Shown piece after piece: positions 9,056-19,568 of a stretch of DNA of 64,000 bases; the stretch's first letter is position 1; every line of letters begins with the position of its first letter. The position numbers were made by a program, and so were the translations under genes. This DNA comes from Pectobacterium versatile. GTDB lineage: Bacteria; Pseudomonadota; Gammaproteobacteria; Enterobacterales; Enterobacteriaceae. The DNA is taken from NCBI RefSeq assembly GCF_020166435.1, contig NZ_JAINZP010000003.1, forward strand, positions 124,001-188,000, written 5' to 3'. A model generated the notes under the pieces. That model made no database searches. It saw only the letters and a program-made list of their open reading frames with translations, and was not told where the DNA came from.

Positions 9056-10636
9056 TTAAAGCGCGTTTTCAACTGCTTCGCGTATAGTTTTGACGTGAAG
9101 TCCGTAAACCACCTGTACGTTGTTACCCTGTCGGATAACGGCTTTCGCACCGGTGTTCTTAAGCTGTTGTTCGTCTACCAAAGCGGGGTCGATGAGCGTG
9201 ACCCGCAGGCGGGTGTAGCAGTTATCCACCACCTCGATATTGGGCTTACCACCCAACCCTGCGATGATGGTGGCACCGACAAGTTGGGCATCGCCTTTCA
9301 CCGCATCCTGCGTTTTTGCCTGATTCTCTGTCTTGGACTGATATTCGGTTTTGGAATAAAGCCGCGTCTCTTCCTCATCGATTTCACGCCCTGGTGTTGG
9401 CATGTCGAAGTACAGAATCAGGAAGCGGAAGACGAAGAAGTAAATCACCGACATAGTCAGCCCAACCACGATGTACATCGGCCAGTTGGATTTCTCGATG
9501 CCCAGCGGCAGGTTATAAAGCAGGAAGTCGATGACGCCGTTGGCACCAATCGCATGTACGCCCATGATGGAGAACAGCATCATCCCTATACCAGTCAGTA
9601 CGGCGTGGACGGCAAACAGCATCGGGGCGACGAACAGGAAGGAAAACTCCAGCGGTTCGGTGACGCCCAGTAAGAAAGAGGTAAAAGCGGCTGGAATCAG
9701 AATGGCTTTGGCGGCCAGCCGTTTTTCTGGCTTCGCTGTCACGTACATCGCCAGCGCAGCGGCCGTCAGACCAAACATTTTACTGATACCGCGCGCATCC
9801 CAGACCACGGTAGAACTCAGCTGTTTGACGTCCTGACAGGCCATTTCGGCAAAATAGATGTTGCGTGCGCCCTGATACAGCTTGCCGCATACCTCTGCGG
9901 TTCCGCCCAATTCGGTGTACAGGAACGGGGTATAGACCAGATGATGCAGCCCGGTGGGGATCAGCACGCGTTCGAGAAAGCCATATATCGCGATGCCAAC
10001 AGGGCCAGCGCCTTTGATAGCGAAGGCTAGCCAGGTAATGCCGTGCTGAGCAAACGGCCACAGGGTGCTCATCGCAAAGCCCAGCGCAATCGCCAGCGGA
10101 ATCACCAGAATGGCGACGAAGCAGTGGCCGGAATAGATCGCCATCACGCCGTTAAACTGCTTACTGGAATAGCGGTTATACAGATAGCCTGCGAATCCAC
10201 CGATCAGGATACCGGCGAAAACGCCCATTTCCAGAACCTGAACGCCCAGCACCATGCCTTGCCCGGCAGGGCGCATTTCTGCGGCAGGCACGAGCTTGCC
10301 CTGCAATTGCAGCGTGATGTTCATGGCATTAATGAAGATGATAAACATCACCAGACCAATCAGCGCAGCGTAGCCCTTATCGCGTTTCGCCAGTCCGATC
10401 GGTATTCCAACGGCGAACACCAGCGCCAAATTAGCCAGAATCGCCACGGCAGATTTGGAAACCAGTTGACCAAAATCCTGAATCAAGGGGTGATTAAGTA
10501 AAGGGACGTAGCCCGCTAAATTGCCGTTACCGAACACATTCCCAAATGCGATGAATAACCCGACAATCGGGAGTATCAGCACCGGCCCATACAGGGACTT
10601 GCCGAAATTTTGCAATGCATTGACCGCTCTTTTCAT
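9056..10636 (-). CDS. aglA: PTS alpha-glucoside-specific EIICB permease
   Basis: 526 aa, the length of GlvC/AglA-type EIICB proteins. Residues about 10-410 form the membrane EIIC domain with many hydrophobic helices and the conserved GVTEPLEF motif. A charged linker around 425-455 leads to the EIIB domain, whose phosphocysteine is Cys473 in VVDNCYTRLR. There is no EIIA domain, so phosphate must come from a separate EIIA, often the glucose-type Crr. It imports and 6-phosphorylates alpha-glucosides for the downstream hydrolase. Its promoter should lie in the roughly 300 bp before the ERIC element. Confidence 0.88.
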   Translation of the reverse strand: MKRAVNALQNFGKSLYGPVLILPIVGLFIAFGNVFGNGNLAGYVPLLNHPLIQDFGQLVSKSAVAILANLALVFAVGIPIGLAKRDKGYAALIGLVMFIIFINAMNITLQLQGKLVPAAEMRPAGQGMVLGVQVLEMGVFAGILIGGFAGYLYNRYSSKQFNGVMAIYSGHCFVAILVIPLAIALGFAMSTLWPFAQHGITWLAFAIKGAGPVGIAIYGFLERVLIPTGLHHLVYTPFLYTELGGTAEVCGKLYQGARNIYFAEMACQDVKQLSSTVVWDARGISKMFGLTAAALAMYVTAKPEKRLAAKAILIPAAFTSFLLGVTEPLEFSFLFVAPMLFAVHAVLTGIGMMLFSIMGVHAIGANGVIDFLLYNLPLGIEKSNWPMYIVVGLTMSVIYFFVFRFLILYFDMPTPGREIDEEETRLYSKTEYQSKTENQAKTQDAVKGDAQLVGATIIAGLGGKPNIEVVDNCYTRLRVTLIDPALVDEQQLKNTGAKAVIRQGNNVQVVYGLHVKTIREAVENAL

Positions 10637-10940
10637 TATCAGCCCTCTTACTGGCCATTATGGTGGGTACAGCAGCAAGGCTAGCAGTGAATGACAAAGA
10701 GATTCCAGTTATCTTATTGTTTTAAAAACAAATAACCTATAACGTTACAAGTAACCTTCAGAACTGTGATCGCCGATGATTTGTTACATTCAGTACTGAG
10801 CGGTGGGAAGCGAAAAAGCACGAGGCGTAATCGTTAATGAAGAGAGGGTGAGAGGTAATATTTTTTTTAATAAAATGTTATCTCCTTGGTAGGCAACAAA
10901 GGCCGCTACCCTTATAATCTGCGCCACTTTCACTGGCCGG
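10637..10940. promoter_or_regulatory. Intergenic control region between aglA (minus) and ndk (plus)
   Basis: A 484-bp divergent gap, of which this is the ERIC-free part. A TATAAT at 10913-10918 in the plus orientation is a candidate older ndk promoter, with a poor -35 (TAGGCA region). The aglA side contains AT-rich stretches near 10720-10780 that could hold its promoter and regulator site; I see no unambiguous operator. Confidence 0.4.
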
Positions 10941-11070
<130 letters not shown>

Positions 11071-11077
11071 CAATTCT

Positions 11078-11083
11078 TATAAT
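11078..11083 (+). promoter_or_regulatory. Candidate ndk -10 box adjoining the ERIC end
   Basis: TATAAT lies 43 bases before the ndk ATG. A 17-base spacer would place the -35 (TTATTT, weak) inside the ERIC right end, so the repeat may supply promoter DNA. Confidence 0.45.
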
Positions 11084-11120
11084 CCGGCTGTAATCTGACA
11101 GTTTAGTTAATGAGGTCAAT

Positions 11121-11549
11121 ATGACGATAGAACGTACCTTCTCCATCGTAAAACCTAATGCGGTTGCTAAAAATGCCATCGGTGCGATTTACGCACGCTT
11201 TGAAAGCGCTGGTTTTACCATTGTTGCTGCTAAAATGCTGCGCCTGAACCGTGAGCAAGCGGAAGGTTTTTACGCTGAGCATAAAGGCAAGCCGTTCTTT
11301 GATGGCCTGGTCGAATTCATGATGTCTGGCCCGATCATGGTGCAGGCGCTGGAAGGTGAAAACGCTGTTCAACGTAACCGCGACATTATGGGTGCCACCA
11401 ACCCGGCAAACGCATTGGCGGGAACGCTGCGTGCTGATTACGCGGACAGCTTCACGGCGAACGCGGTACACGGTTCTGACTCTATCGAATCTGCTCAGCG
11501 TGAAATCGCTTATTTCTTCAGCGATGACGAAATCTGCGCGCGCGCGTAA
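11121..11549 (+). CDS. ndk: Ndk, nucleoside diphosphate kinase
   Basis: 142 aa, standard length, preceded by a GAGG ribosome site. The phosphohistidine is His117 in NAVHGSDS, and the NPANA nucleotide-binding segment precedes it. It transfers the gamma phosphate of NTPs to NDPs and dNDPs through this histidine, balancing nucleotide pools in the cytoplasm. The gene is followed by a strong intrinsic terminator and then rlmN, the usual enterobacterial order. An ERIC element lies in its upstream region. Confidence 0.97.
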   Translation: MTIERTFSIVKPNAVAKNAIGAIYARFESAGFTIVAAKMLRLNREQAEGFYAEHKGKPFFDGLVEFMMSGPIMVQALEGENAVQRNRDIMGATNPANALAGTLRADYADSFTANAVHGSDSIESAQREIAYFFSDDEICARA

Positions 11550-11683
11550 TGTTGCGTGTGATAAACAGGTTAGCGCGTGTGATGTTGCTTCTTTTTCGTT
11601 GCGTGAGTGTGCAGTGTCGGAGTAATGACACAGAAAAAAAGCGGTGATGGTAGCTTACCTGTTTTAAACTTTGTACAATGCTG

Positions 11684-11722
11684 CGCCCCGGATGAGCCTG
11701 CACTTATCCGGGGCGTTTCTTT
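11684..11722 (+). terminator. Intrinsic terminator downstream of ndk
   Basis: Perfect 10-bp stem CGCCCCGGAT / ATCCGGGGCG with a 12-base loop, followed by TTTCTTT. It separates ndk from rlmN. Confidence 0.85.
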
Positions 11723-11790
11723 GGTCATAACCATCGAATTCAACCTTCTTTTTAGCGCCATAACGTGTAATAACGAGGCCAGGATTGACA

Positions 11791-13047
11791 ATGTCTAAGC
11801 AAATCGCGTCTGAAACCGTCGTGTCTGAAACGACGGCATCTAACACTACCGCATCTAAAACTACCGTATCCGAGCAAACTGTGTCCGAATTCACTCCGGC
11901 GTCCGCTGATGCCTCTCAATCCGTCAAAGCCAGTGCGGAAAAAATCAATCTGTTGGATCTTAACCGCCAGCAAATGCGTGACCTCTTCATGTCGATGGGA
12001 GAGAAACCGTTCCGCGCCGATCAGGTCATGAAGTGGATGTATCACTACTGCTGTGATGACTTCAACCAGATGACGGATATTAACAAAGTCTTCCGCAACA
12101 AATTGCAGGAGATCGCTGAAATTCGTGCCCCTGAAGTGGTGGACGAACAGCGCTCTTCCGACGGCACCATCAAGTGGGCGATTCTGGTGGGCGGTCAACG
12201 GGTTGAAACGGTTTATATTCCAGAAGAAGATCGCGCCACGCTGTGTGTATCGTCTCAGGTAGGCTGTGCGCTGGAGTGCAAATTCTGCTCAACGGCGCAG
12301 CAGGGCTTTAACCGCAACCTGCGCGTATCGGAAATCATCGGTCAGGTGTGGCGTGCGGCGAAGATCATCGGTGCGTTTAAAGTCACCGGTCAGCGCCCGA
12401 TCACCAACGTCGTGATGATGGGCATGGGCGAACCGTTGCTGAACCTGACTAACGTGGTGCCGGCGATGGAAATCATGCTGGATGACTTCGGCTTTGGTTT
12501 GTCCAAGCGTCGTGTGACGCTGTCTACGTCAGGCGTAGTGCCTGCGTTGGATAAATTGGGCGATATGATCGATGTCGCGCTGGCGATTTCTCTGCATGCG
12601 CCGACTGACGACATCCGCAACGAAATCATGCCGATCAACAAAAAGTACAATATTGAGATGTTCCTGAGCGCGGTACGTCGCTATCTGGAAAAATCCAATG
12701 CGAATCAGGGACGTGTTACCGTTGAGTATGTGATGTTGGATCATATCAATGATGGCACCGAGCACGCGCATCAACTGGCGGAATGCCTGAAAGATACGCC
12801 GTGCAAGATCAACCTGATTCCGTGGAACCCGTTCCCGGGCGCGCCGTATGGCCGCAGCTCAAACAGCCGCGTTGACCGTTTCTCCAAGGTACTGATGGAG
12901 TATGGCTTCACGACAATCGTACGTAAGACCCGTGGGGATGACATTGATGCTGCCTGCGGTCAGTTGGCTGGTGAAGTCGTAGACAGAACCAAACGTACGC
13001 TGAAGAAGAAAATGGCCGGTGAACCTATCGCGGTGAAAGCGGTCTGA
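11791..13047 (+). CDS. rlmN: RlmN, 23S rRNA/tRNA adenine-C2 methyltransferase (radical SAM)
   Basis: 418 aa, longer than the roughly 384 aa of E. coli. The radical SAM CxxxCxxC cluster motif is CALECKFC. Two conserved cysteines for the methylation mechanism lie near the C-terminus (DAACGQ region) and in the core. It methylates A2503 of 23S rRNA and A37 of several tRNAs, affecting fidelity. The ATG is preceded by AGGA; a TTG two codons earlier is less likely. Odd: residues about 3-35 form a Ser/Thr-rich imperfect repeat (SETV, SETT, SNTT, SKTT, SEQT units) absent from the E. coli protein. Confidence 0.96.
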   Translation: MSKQIASETVVSETTASNTTASKTTVSEQTVSEFTPASADASQSVKASAEKINLLDLNRQQMRDLFMSMGEKPFRADQVMKWMYHYCCDDFNQMTDINKVFRNKLQEIAEIRAPEVVDEQRSSDGTIKWAILVGGQRVETVYIPEEDRATLCVSSQVGCALECKFCSTAQQGFNRNLRVSEIIGQVWRAAKIIGAFKVTGQRPITNVVMMGMGEPLLNLTNVVPAMEIMLDDFGFGLSKRRVTLSTSGVVPALDKLGDMIDVALAISLHAPTDDIRNEIMPINKKYNIEMFLSAVRRYLEKSNANQGRVTVEYVMLDHINDGTEHAHQLAECLKDTPCKINLIPWNPFPGAPYGRSSNSRVDRFSKVLMEYGFTTIVRKTRGDDIDAACGQLAGEVVDRTKRTLKKKMAGEPIAVKAV

Positions 13048-13236
13048 TATCAAATGGGCGCGGGTTAATGCGGAAGCGTTAACCCGATGTCGTTCGCTGA
13101 GGTAATTTGCAGGGCAAAAGTGAGCAAATTGCGAGTCGCGCCGCGTTGTTGTTAGGTCTGACTGTCACCCTGGTTATATTCAGGTAACCTCGCTGGTCAG
13201 GATGTCTGACAAAGACGACAAGGCGAGGGAACAGGG

Positions 13237-14034
13237 ATGGCAAAGCCACTATCACAGGGACTTTCTTTATTACAAGGAATGTCTTTATTGCAGGGAACGT
13301 ATTGGCTGAGTGGCTTGTTTGCGCTGCTGTTGCTAGTGGGGTGTGTGAAATCGCCTCAGGAGACGACAAATCCCGCGGTCGCCCAAACCCGCTTGCAGCT
13401 AGGGTTGACCTATCTGGCGCACAATAATCTGGATTCGGCTCGGCAGAATCTTGAGAAGGCGGTAGCGATTGCTCCGCAGGATTATCGAACACAATTGGGG
13501 ATGGCGCTTTACGAGCAGCGGATAGGTGAAAATCGGCTGGCTGAACAGCGTTATCAGCATGTGTTGAACATGGCGCCGGAAAATGGCAGCGTCATGAATA
13601 ATTACGGTGCGTTTCTGTGTAGTTTAGGGCAGTATGTAGCGGCTCAGCGACAGTTTAGTGCGGCTGCACAACTTCCTGATTACAGTCAGGTTGCTGATGC
13701 GTTGGAAAATGCGGGATACTGCTTTTTCAATGCCGGACAGACTGAAGACGCGCGCAATTTATTGAGTCGGGCGCTGAAGTATGACCCGACGAAAGGCAGT
13801 GCTTTGCTGACGGAGGCAAACCAACAGTTTGCTGCTGGGAAAAATGAGCAAGCGCAGCTGCTGCTTGATATTTACCAGCATATTCTTCCGGCCAGTGCCG
13901 AAAGCTTATGGTTACAGATTCGTTTCGCCGCGTTAGCGGGCCATGATGGCGATAAAGAACGTTATGGCAACGTGCTGGCGCGAAGTTTTCCACAATCTAA
14001 ACAGTACCAGCATTTCTTAGCTAATGAATACTGA
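13237..14034 (+). CDS. pilW: PilW/PilF-type TPR lipoprotein
   Basis: 265 aa. The N-terminus is a lipoprotein signal with lipobox LLVGC; an internal ATG nearer the hydrophobic segment is also possible, because the first 20 residues contain a duplicated SLLQG motif. The body is tetratricopeptide repeats ([18 protein letters not shown] and similar). Related proteins are outer-membrane lipoproteins that help PilQ secretin assembly in type IV pili. In enterobacteria this gene sits between rlmN and rodZ even where pili are absent, so its role here is uncertain. Its 3' end overlaps the rodZ start by 11 bases. Confidence 0.85.
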   Translation: MAKPLSQGLSLLQGMSLLQGTYWLSGLFALLLLVGCVKSPQETTNPAVAQTRLQLGLTYLAHNNLDSARQNLEKAVAIAPQDYRTQLGMALYEQRIGENRLAEQRYQHVLNMAPENGSVMNNYGAFLCSLGQYVAAQRQFSAAAQLPDYSQVADALENAGYCFFNAGQTEDARNLLSRALKYDPTKGSALLTEANQQFAAGKNEQAQLLLDIYQHILPASAESLWLQIRFAALAGHDGDKERYGNVLARSFPQSKQYQHFLANEY

Positions 14035-15025
14035 AGCCACCCAAGATAAAACAGAAGCAAAACTACCCGGCGAACGTCTGCGTGAGGCGCGTGAACGCCT
14101 TGGGCTGACTCAGCAAACTATTGCTGAGCGTTTGTGCCTTAAAGTCACCACCGTTCGCGATATTGAAGACGGGACGACGCCTGCCGATTTAGCGCCGACC
14201 TTTCTGCGCGGCTATATCCGTTCTTATGCCAAGCTGGTTCATTTACCCGAAGATGAACTGCTTCCCATCGTAGATAAGCAGGCCATACCTAAAACGATCT
14301 CAGTCTCGCCGATGCAGAGTTTTTCGCTCAAAAAAAGCCGCAAAAAGCGTGATGGCTGGTTGATGACAATCACCTGGTTGGTCGTGCTGGTTGTTCTGGG
14401 GCTAACGGGCGCATGGTGGTGGCAAAACCATCAGGCTCAGCAGGCAGAAATCAATAGCATGGTTGATCACGCCAGTTCGATGCAGGCACAGACGGAAGGG
14501 CAGTCTCTTCCGCTGATGGACAGCAGTGCCTCGCAGGAAATGGCGACACTGAATTCTGCTGTGTCACCTTCTTCCACGCCAGTCGATCTTTCTGCCACTG
14601 TCACGGCGACACCTTCAACGCCTTCTTCTTCCGTTTCAGCACCGTCTGCTGCACCTTCCAGTCAATCGCCTTCACACGCGAACGCCGCACCGCCACAAAC
14701 TGTGGGTAATGTTCTGTTGGGGGCTGGGGCCGTTGCACCCGCTGCGGGTACGGTAGCGGAGAGTAATCCGGTCTCTGCGGCTCATGCCTTGGTGATGACC
14801 TTCAAGGCCGATTGCTGGCTGGAAGTGACAGATGCCAGCGGTAAGAAACTGTTCAGCGGTATGCAGCGTAATGGCGGCACACTGAATCTGGATGGTCAGT
14901 CACCCTATAAACTTAAAATTGGTGCGCCTGCTGCGGTACAGATTCAATTTCAAGGTAAGCCGGTCGATTTAAGCCAATTTGTGCGTAGCAGTCAGGTTGC
15001 ACGTCTGACGCTGACCGCAGAATAA
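14024..15025 (+). CDS. rodZ: RodZ, cytoskeleton/cell-shape protein
   Basis: 333 aa. Residues about 15-85 form a helix-turn-helix that binds MreB filaments. A basic stretch ([12 protein letters not shown]) precedes one transmembrane helix (about 113-135). A Ser/Pro/Thr-rich periplasmic linker leads to a C-terminal beta domain. RodZ couples the MreB cytoskeleton to the peptidoglycan elongation machinery in the inner membrane. The start overlaps the end of pilW, consistent with co-transcription, and ispG follows after 40 bp. Confidence 0.94.
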   Translation: MNTEATQDKTEAKLPGERLREARERLGLTQQTIAERLCLKVTTVRDIEDGTTPADLAPTFLRGYIRSYAKLVHLPEDELLPIVDKQAIPKTISVSPMQSFSLKKSRKKRDGWLMTITWLVVLVVLGLTGAWWWQNHQAQQAEINSMVDHASSMQAQTEGQSLPLMDSSASQEMATLNSAVSPSSTPVDLSATVTATPSTPSSSVSAPSAAPSSQSPSHANAAPPQTVGNVLLGAGAVAPAAGTVAESNPVSAAHALVMTFKADCWLEVTDASGKKLFSGMQRNGGTLNLDGQSPYKLKIGAPAAVQIQFQGKPVDLSQFVRSSQVARLTLTAE

Positions 15026-15065
15026 CGTGTTGTTCAGGTAAGACTGCAATGTTGGAGATGAAGTA

Positions 15066-16187
15066 ATGCATAACGCTGCACCCATAACCCGCCGAAAATC
15101 AACACGGATTTACGTCGGCAAGGTGCCTGTTGGTGATGGTGCGCCGATTGCGGTGCAATCCATGACCAACACCCGAACCACCGACGTTGAAGCTACCGTT
15201 AACCAAATCAGAGCGTTGGAACGTGTTGGCGTCGATATCGTCCGCGTCTCCGTGCCAACCATGGACGCGGCGGAAGCTTTTAAGCTTATCAAACAGCAGG
15301 TGAATGTCCCGCTCGTCGCCGACATCCATTTTGACTACCGCATCGCACTGAAAGTCGCGGAATACGGTGTCGACTGTCTGCGCATCAACCCCGGCAATAT
15401 TGGTAACGAAGAGCGTATTCGCTCGGTTGTCGACTGCGCGCGTTACAATAATATCCCGATCCGCATTGGTGTTAACGGTGGCTCGTTGGAAAAAGATTTG
15501 CAGGAAAAATACGGTGAGCCAACGCCGGAAGCGCTGCTCGAATCGGCAATGCGCCATGTCGATATCCTCGACCGCCTGAACTTCGATCAGTTTAAAGTCA
15601 GCGTCAAAGCGTCGGATGTTTTTCTCGCGGTGCAATCCTATCGCCTGCTGGCTGCGCGTATCGATCAGCCACTGCACCTCGGTATTACCGAAGCGGGCGG
15701 TGCACGTAGCGGTGCGGTGAAATCGGCTATCGGTCTCGGTCTGCTGCTGTCTGAAGGTATTGGCGACACGCTGCGCATCTCACTGGCGGCCGATCCGGTT
15801 GAAGAAGTGAAAGTTGGCTTCGATATCCTGAAGTCACTGCGCATTCGTGCGCGCGGAATCAACTTCATTGCTTGCCCGACCTGCTCTCGTCAGGAATTTG
15901 ACGTGATCGGTACGGTGAATGCGCTGGAACAACGGCTGGAAGATCTCATCACGCCGATGGATGTTTCGATTATCGGCTGCGTGGTGAATGGCCCCGGTGA
16001 AGCGCTGGTGTCGACCATTGGCGTTACCGGTGGACACAATAAGAGCGGCTTCTATGAAGACGGCGTGCGGCAGAGAGAGCGCTTCGATAACGAACAGATG
16101 ATCGATCAGTTAGAAGCCAAGATCCGCGCGAAAGCCTCCATGATGGACGAAAATCAGCGTATTACTGTCAATCTGGTGGATAAGTAA
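15066..16187 (+). CDS. ispG: IspG (GcpE), 4-hydroxy-3-methylbut-2-enyl diphosphate synthase
   Basis: 373 aa, full length. The N-terminal TIM-barrel begins with the conserved [15 protein letters not shown] segment. The C-terminal [4Fe-4S]-binding cysteines are in ACPTCSR and in [10 protein letters not shown]. It converts methylerythritol cyclodiphosphate to HMBPP in the MEP isoprenoid pathway, with electrons from flavodoxin or ferredoxin. It follows rodZ and precedes hisS as in E. coli, and depends on cluster assembly by the isc genes at the start of this window. Confidence 0.97.
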   Translation: MHNAAPITRRKSTRIYVGKVPVGDGAPIAVQSMTNTRTTDVEATVNQIRALERVGVDIVRVSVPTMDAAEAFKLIKQQVNVPLVADIHFDYRIALKVAEYGVDCLRINPGNIGNEERIRSVVDCARYNNIPIRIGVNGGSLEKDLQEKYGEPTPEALLESAMRHVDILDRLNFDQFKVSVKASDVFLAVQSYRLLAARIDQPLHLGITEAGGARSGAVKSAIGLGLLLSEGIGDTLRISLAADPVEEVKVGFDILKSLRIRARGINFIACPTCSRQEFDVIGTVNALEQRLEDLITPMDVSIIGCVVNGPGEALVSTIGVTGGHNKSGFYEDGVRQRERFDNEQMIDQLEAKIRAKASMMDENQRITVNLVDK

Positions 16188-16189
16188 CT

Positions 16190-16262
16190 CTGACGGCGTG
16201 ACGGTATGCCGTTACCCGCCTAATTCACGATTCCTGAACCCGATGGGGATGCCCCGCATTGA
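16190..16262 (+). ncRNA. sroE: Candidate SroE-type small RNA region
   Basis: In E. coli the small RNA SroE is encoded between ispG and hisS. The corresponding gap here contains the hairpin-forming GGGGATGCCCC and a second pair around GACGGTATGCCGTT. Assignment rests on synteny and local structure only; boundaries are approximate. Confidence 0.4.
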
Positions 16263-16288
16263 AGATGCGACGACAATCCCTCTATAAT
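16259..16288 (+). promoter_or_regulatory. Candidate hisS promoter
   Basis: TTGAAG and TATAAT are separated by 18 bases, 36 bases before the hisS GTG start. Confidence 0.6.
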
Positions 16289-16324
16289 CGGGTTTATTTT
16301 TTGAAAAACGCATAGAGAACTGAC

Positions 16325-17599
16325 GTGGCAAAAAATATTCAAGCCATCCGTGGCATGAACGATTACCTGCCAGCCGAAACGGCATTGTGGCAGCGTATTG
16401 AAAACAGCCTGAAACAGGTGCTCAGCGGCTACGGCTATAATGAAATTCGTTTGCCGATTGTCGAGCAAACACCGCTGTTTAAGCGCGCTATCGGTGAAGT
16501 GACCGATGTCGTCGAAAAAGAGATGTATACCTTTGACGATCGCAATGGCGATAGCCTGACTCTGCGCCCAGAAGGGACGGCAGGCTGCGTCCGCGCCGGT
16601 ATTGAGCACGGTATTCTCTATAATCAGGAACAGCGGCTGTGGTATGTCGGTCCGATGTTTCGCTACGAGCGTCCGCAGAAAGGGCGCTATCGCCAGTTCC
16701 ATCAGTTGGGCTGTGAAGTGTTTGGTCTGCAAGGGCCGGATATTGATGCCGAGCTGATCCTGATGACCGCCCGCTGGTGGCGTGTGCTGGGCATCGCCGA
16801 CCACGTGAAGCTGGAACTGAACTCGATTGGTTCGTTAGATGCACGCGCGCGCTATCGCGAAGCGCTGGTGGCGTTCCTCGAACAGCATAAAGAGCAGTTG
16901 GATGAAGACTGCCTGCGCCGGATGTACACCAACCCGCTGCGCGTTCTGGATACGAAAAATCCGCAGATTCAGGTGTTGCTGAACGACGCGCCAGTGCTGA
17001 CGGACTATCTGGATGATGAATCGCGTACACACTTTGAGGCGCTGGGTGAACTTTTAACGCAGTCCGGCATCCCATATACCGTTAATCCGCGTCTGGTTCG
17101 TGGTTTGGATTACTATAACCGCACCGTATTTGAGTGGGTGACAACCAGTCTGGGCGCGCAGGGCACGGTCTGTGCCGGTGGGCGTTATGATGGTATGGTG
17201 GAACAACTGGGCGGGCACGCGACGCCAGCGGTCGGTTTTGCGATGGGTCTGGAGCGTCTGGTTCTGCTGGTGCAGTCTGTCAATCCAGATTTCAAAGCAC
17301 AGTCAGGCGTAGATGCTTATCTGATTTCTTCCGGTGCGGGAACGCAGGTTGCGGCGATGCAACTGGCGGAGAAATTACGTGACGCGCTGCCGCAGTTGAA
17401 ACTGATGACCAACTACGGCGGTGGCAACTTTAAGAAACAATTCGCCCGTGCTGATAAATGGGGTGCACGCGTCGCATTGGTATTAGGCGAAAATGAAGTG
17501 GCGGCCGGTCAGGTTGTGGTTAAAAACCTGAGCAATGGCGAGCAGAATACATTGGCACAGGCCGACGTCGCATCGCGGCTGGCAACGTTACTGGATTGA
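16325..17599 (+). CDS. hisS: HisS, histidyl-tRNA synthetase
   Basis: 424 aa, class II synthetase. It starts with GTG (ACGTGGCAAAAAAT), as the E. coli gene does. Motif 2 is [17 protein letters not shown], histidine-specific motif [14 protein letters not shown] is present, and motif 3 is GFAMGLERL. The C-terminal anticodon-binding domain follows. It charges tRNA-His in the cytoplasm. yfgM follows after 13 bases, and hisS-yfgM-bamB-der is the conserved order. Confidence 0.97.
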   Translation: MAKNIQAIRGMNDYLPAETALWQRIENSLKQVLSGYGYNEIRLPIVEQTPLFKRAIGEVTDVVEKEMYTFDDRNGDSLTLRPEGTAGCVRAGIEHGILYNQEQRLWYVGPMFRYERPQKGRYRQFHQLGCEVFGLQGPDIDAELILMTARWWRVLGIADHVKLELNSIGSLDARARYREALVAFLEQHKEQLDEDCLRRMYTNPLRVLDTKNPQIQVLLNDAPVLTDYLDDESRTHFEALGELLTQSGIPYTVNPRLVRGLDYYNRTVFEWVTTSLGAQGTVCAGGRYDGMVEQLGGHATPAVGFAMGLERLVLLVQSVNPDFKAQSGVDAYLISSGAGTQVAAMQLAEKLRDALPQLKLMTNYGGGNFKKQFARADKWGARVALVLGENEVAAGQVVVKNLSNGEQNTLAQADVASRLATLLD

Positions 17600-17612
17600 G
17601 GAGAGAGACACC

Positions 17613-18233
17613 GTGGAAGTCTATACCACAGAGAATGAACAGGTTGATGCACTACGTCGTTTCCTCGCGGAGAACGGAAAGGCGTTAGTTGTCGGTGTTG
17701 TGCTGGGCGTTGGCGCACTGGTTGGCTGGCGTTTCTGGCAAAGCCACCAAAATGACAGCGTGATGGCGGCATCTTCATCTTATCAGCAGGTGACGGAGCA
17801 ATTGGCCGAAGGCAAAGCTGAAGCGATTGCTTCAACTGAGAAATTTACGGCTGAGAATAAGAATACCTATGGTGCGCTGGCTTCTCTGGAGCTGGCTCGT
17901 CATTACGTTGATCAGAAAGATTATGCTAAAGCAGCACAGCAACTGGTACAGGCGCAGTCGCAGACTAAAGATGCCGACCTGCTGGCGGTAGTGAATCTGC
18001 GTCTGGCGCGGGTTCAGCTACAGGAAAACAAAGCGGATGACGCGCTGAAAACATTGGATGCCATCAAACTGGAAGGTTGGGCATCACAGGCTGCGGAAGT
18101 GCGTGGTGATATCCTGGTGAGCAAAGGGGATAATCAGGCTGCGCGCGATGCCTACAACAAAGGGTTGTCTTCCAATCCATCGCAGGCACAGCAAGCGTTA
18201 CTGCGTATGAAACTGAATAACCTGTCCAGCTAA
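17613..18233 (+). CDS. yfgM: YfgM, periplasmic TPR chaperone-like membrane protein (PpiD partner)
   Basis: 206 aa, starting at GTG after GAGGAGAGAGA. One transmembrane helix (about residues 24-42, KALVVGVVLGVGALVGWRFW) is followed by a periplasmic domain of tetratricopeptide repeats. In E. coli YfgM associates with the chaperone PpiD and the Sec translocon and affects the Rcs stress response. bamB follows after 10 bases, matching a shared envelope-biogenesis operon. Confidence 0.92.
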   Translation: MEVYTTENEQVDALRRFLAENGKALVVGVVLGVGALVGWRFWQSHQNDSVMAASSSYQQVTEQLAEGKAEAIASTEKFTAENKNTYGALASLELARHYVDQKDYAKAAQQLVQAQSQTKDADLLAVVNLRLARVQLQENKADDALKTLDAIKLEGWASQAAEVRGDILVSKGDNQAARDAYNKGLSSNPSQAQQALLRMKLNNLSS

Positions 18234-18243
18234 GAGGAATTCC

Positions 18244-19425
18244 ATGCAATTGCGTAAAACACTTTTGGTAGGACTGGTTTCTGTTGCCCTGCTGAGCGGA
18301 TGCTCGCTGTTTAACAGCGAAGAAGATGTTGTCACTATGTCTCCACTGCCGCAGGTGGAAAACCAGTTCACGCCAACCAAGGTTTGGAACAGCTCGGTTG
18401 GGAGCGGGATTGGTGAGTTTTATTCCAATCTTCACCCCGCATGGCAGGATAATCGCGTTTTTGCTGCCGATCGTCGTGGCACCGTGAAAGCGATGGATCT
18501 GAGTGACGGCAAAGAGATTTGGCGCGCGAATCTGTCAGAGAAGACCAATTTCTTCTCCCGCAATAATCCGGCGCTGCTGTCCGGCGGCGTAACGGTTTCT
18601 GGTAACCATGTCTATGTCGGCAGCGAAAGAGCCCAGGTTTATGCGCTGAATGTGGAAGATGGTACGCCAGTATGGCAGACCAAAGTGGCTGGCGAAGCGC
18701 TGTCTCGCCCTGTCGTCAGCGATGGTGTAGTGCTGATTCACACCAGCAACGGCATGTTGCAGGCATTGAATGAAGCAGATGGCGCAATCAAGTGGAGCGT
18801 CAATCTGGATATGCCGACGCTGTCTCTGCGCGGCGAATCTGCCCCGACAACTGCATTTGGTGCGGCGATTGTGGGGGGGGATAACGGCCGTGTGAACGCC
18901 GTGATGATCAATCAGGGTCAGCTCATTTGGCAACAGCGTATTTCACAGCCGAGTGGCGCCACCGAAATCGATCGTCTGAACGATGTCGACACGACGCCGG
19001 TTGTCGCGGGCGAAGTGGTTTACGCGCTGGGTTACAATGGTAACATGACCGCGTTGGATCTGCGTTCTGGTCAGGTTCTGTGGAAGCGTGAACTGGGTTC
19101 AGTGCATGATTTCATCATTGACGGCGACCGCATCTATCTGGTCGATCAGGACGATCGCGTTGTTGCGTTGAACACTAATGGCGGCGTGAGTGTGTGGCGT
19201 CAAAGCGATCTGCTGCACCGTAACTTGACGGCACCAGCGCTGTATAACGGTTATCTGGTTGTGGGCGATGCTGAAGGTTACCTGCACTGGTTGAATACGG
19301 CGGATGGTCGCTTTGTGGTGCAGCAAAAAGTGGATAGTTCTGGTTTCCTGAGCAAGCCTGTGGTTGCCAGCGATAAGCTGCTGATTCAGGCGAAAAACGG
19401 TGATGTCTACGCGTTCACTCGCTAA
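18244..19425 (+). CDS. bamB: BamB, outer-membrane assembly lipoprotein
   Basis: 393 aa. It has a lipoprotein signal with lipobox LLSGC (Cys20) followed by an eight-bladed PQQ-type beta-propeller with repeated W-rich blade motifs (KEIWRANL, TPVWQTKV, AIKWSVNL). BamB is the accessory lipoprotein of the BAM complex that binds BamA and aids insertion of outer-membrane proteins. The promoter is probably upstream in the hisS-yfgM region. A strong hairpin follows before der. Confidence 0.96.
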   Translation: MQLRKTLLVGLVSVALLSGCSLFNSEEDVVTMSPLPQVENQFTPTKVWNSSVGSGIGEFYSNLHPAWQDNRVFAADRRGTVKAMDLSDGKEIWRANLSEKTNFFSRNNPALLSGGVTVSGNHVYVGSERAQVYALNVEDGTPVWQTKVAGEALSRPVVSDGVVLIHTSNGMLQALNEADGAIKWSVNLDMPTLSLRGESAPTTAFGAAIVGGDNGRVNAVMINQGQLIWQQRISQPSGATEIDRLNDVDTTPVVAGEVVYALGYNGNMTALDLRSGQVLWKRELGSVHDFIIDGDRIYLVDQDDRVVALNTNGGVSVWRQSDLLHRNLTAPALYNGYLVVGDAEGYLHWLNTADGRFVVQQKVDSSGFLSKPVVASDKLLIQAKNGDVYAFTR

Positions 19426-19473
19426 GTAATCCGTATTGATTTGGAGCACAGCGTTTTTGGGTGTGCTCATATA

Positions 19474-19513
19474 ACGGCTCCTGACATTATCAGGGGCCGT
19501 TTCGTCTTTTTAT
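19474..19513 (+). terminator. Terminator after bamB
   Basis: Stem GGCTCCTGA / TCAGGGGCC with a 5-base loop, then GTTTCGTCTTTTT. A second short hairpin (GAGCAC/GTGCTC) lies just upstream. Confidence 0.75.
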
Positions 19514-19568
19514 CGTCAGCGAGTATTTCGCTATAACGTATTGAAATATAAGTAATGAGGTTGTAACA

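Noticed and set aside
11785-11790. TTG start for rlmN two codons upstream
   Set aside because: The ATG at 11791 has a better-placed AGGA site and matches the family's start with MS.
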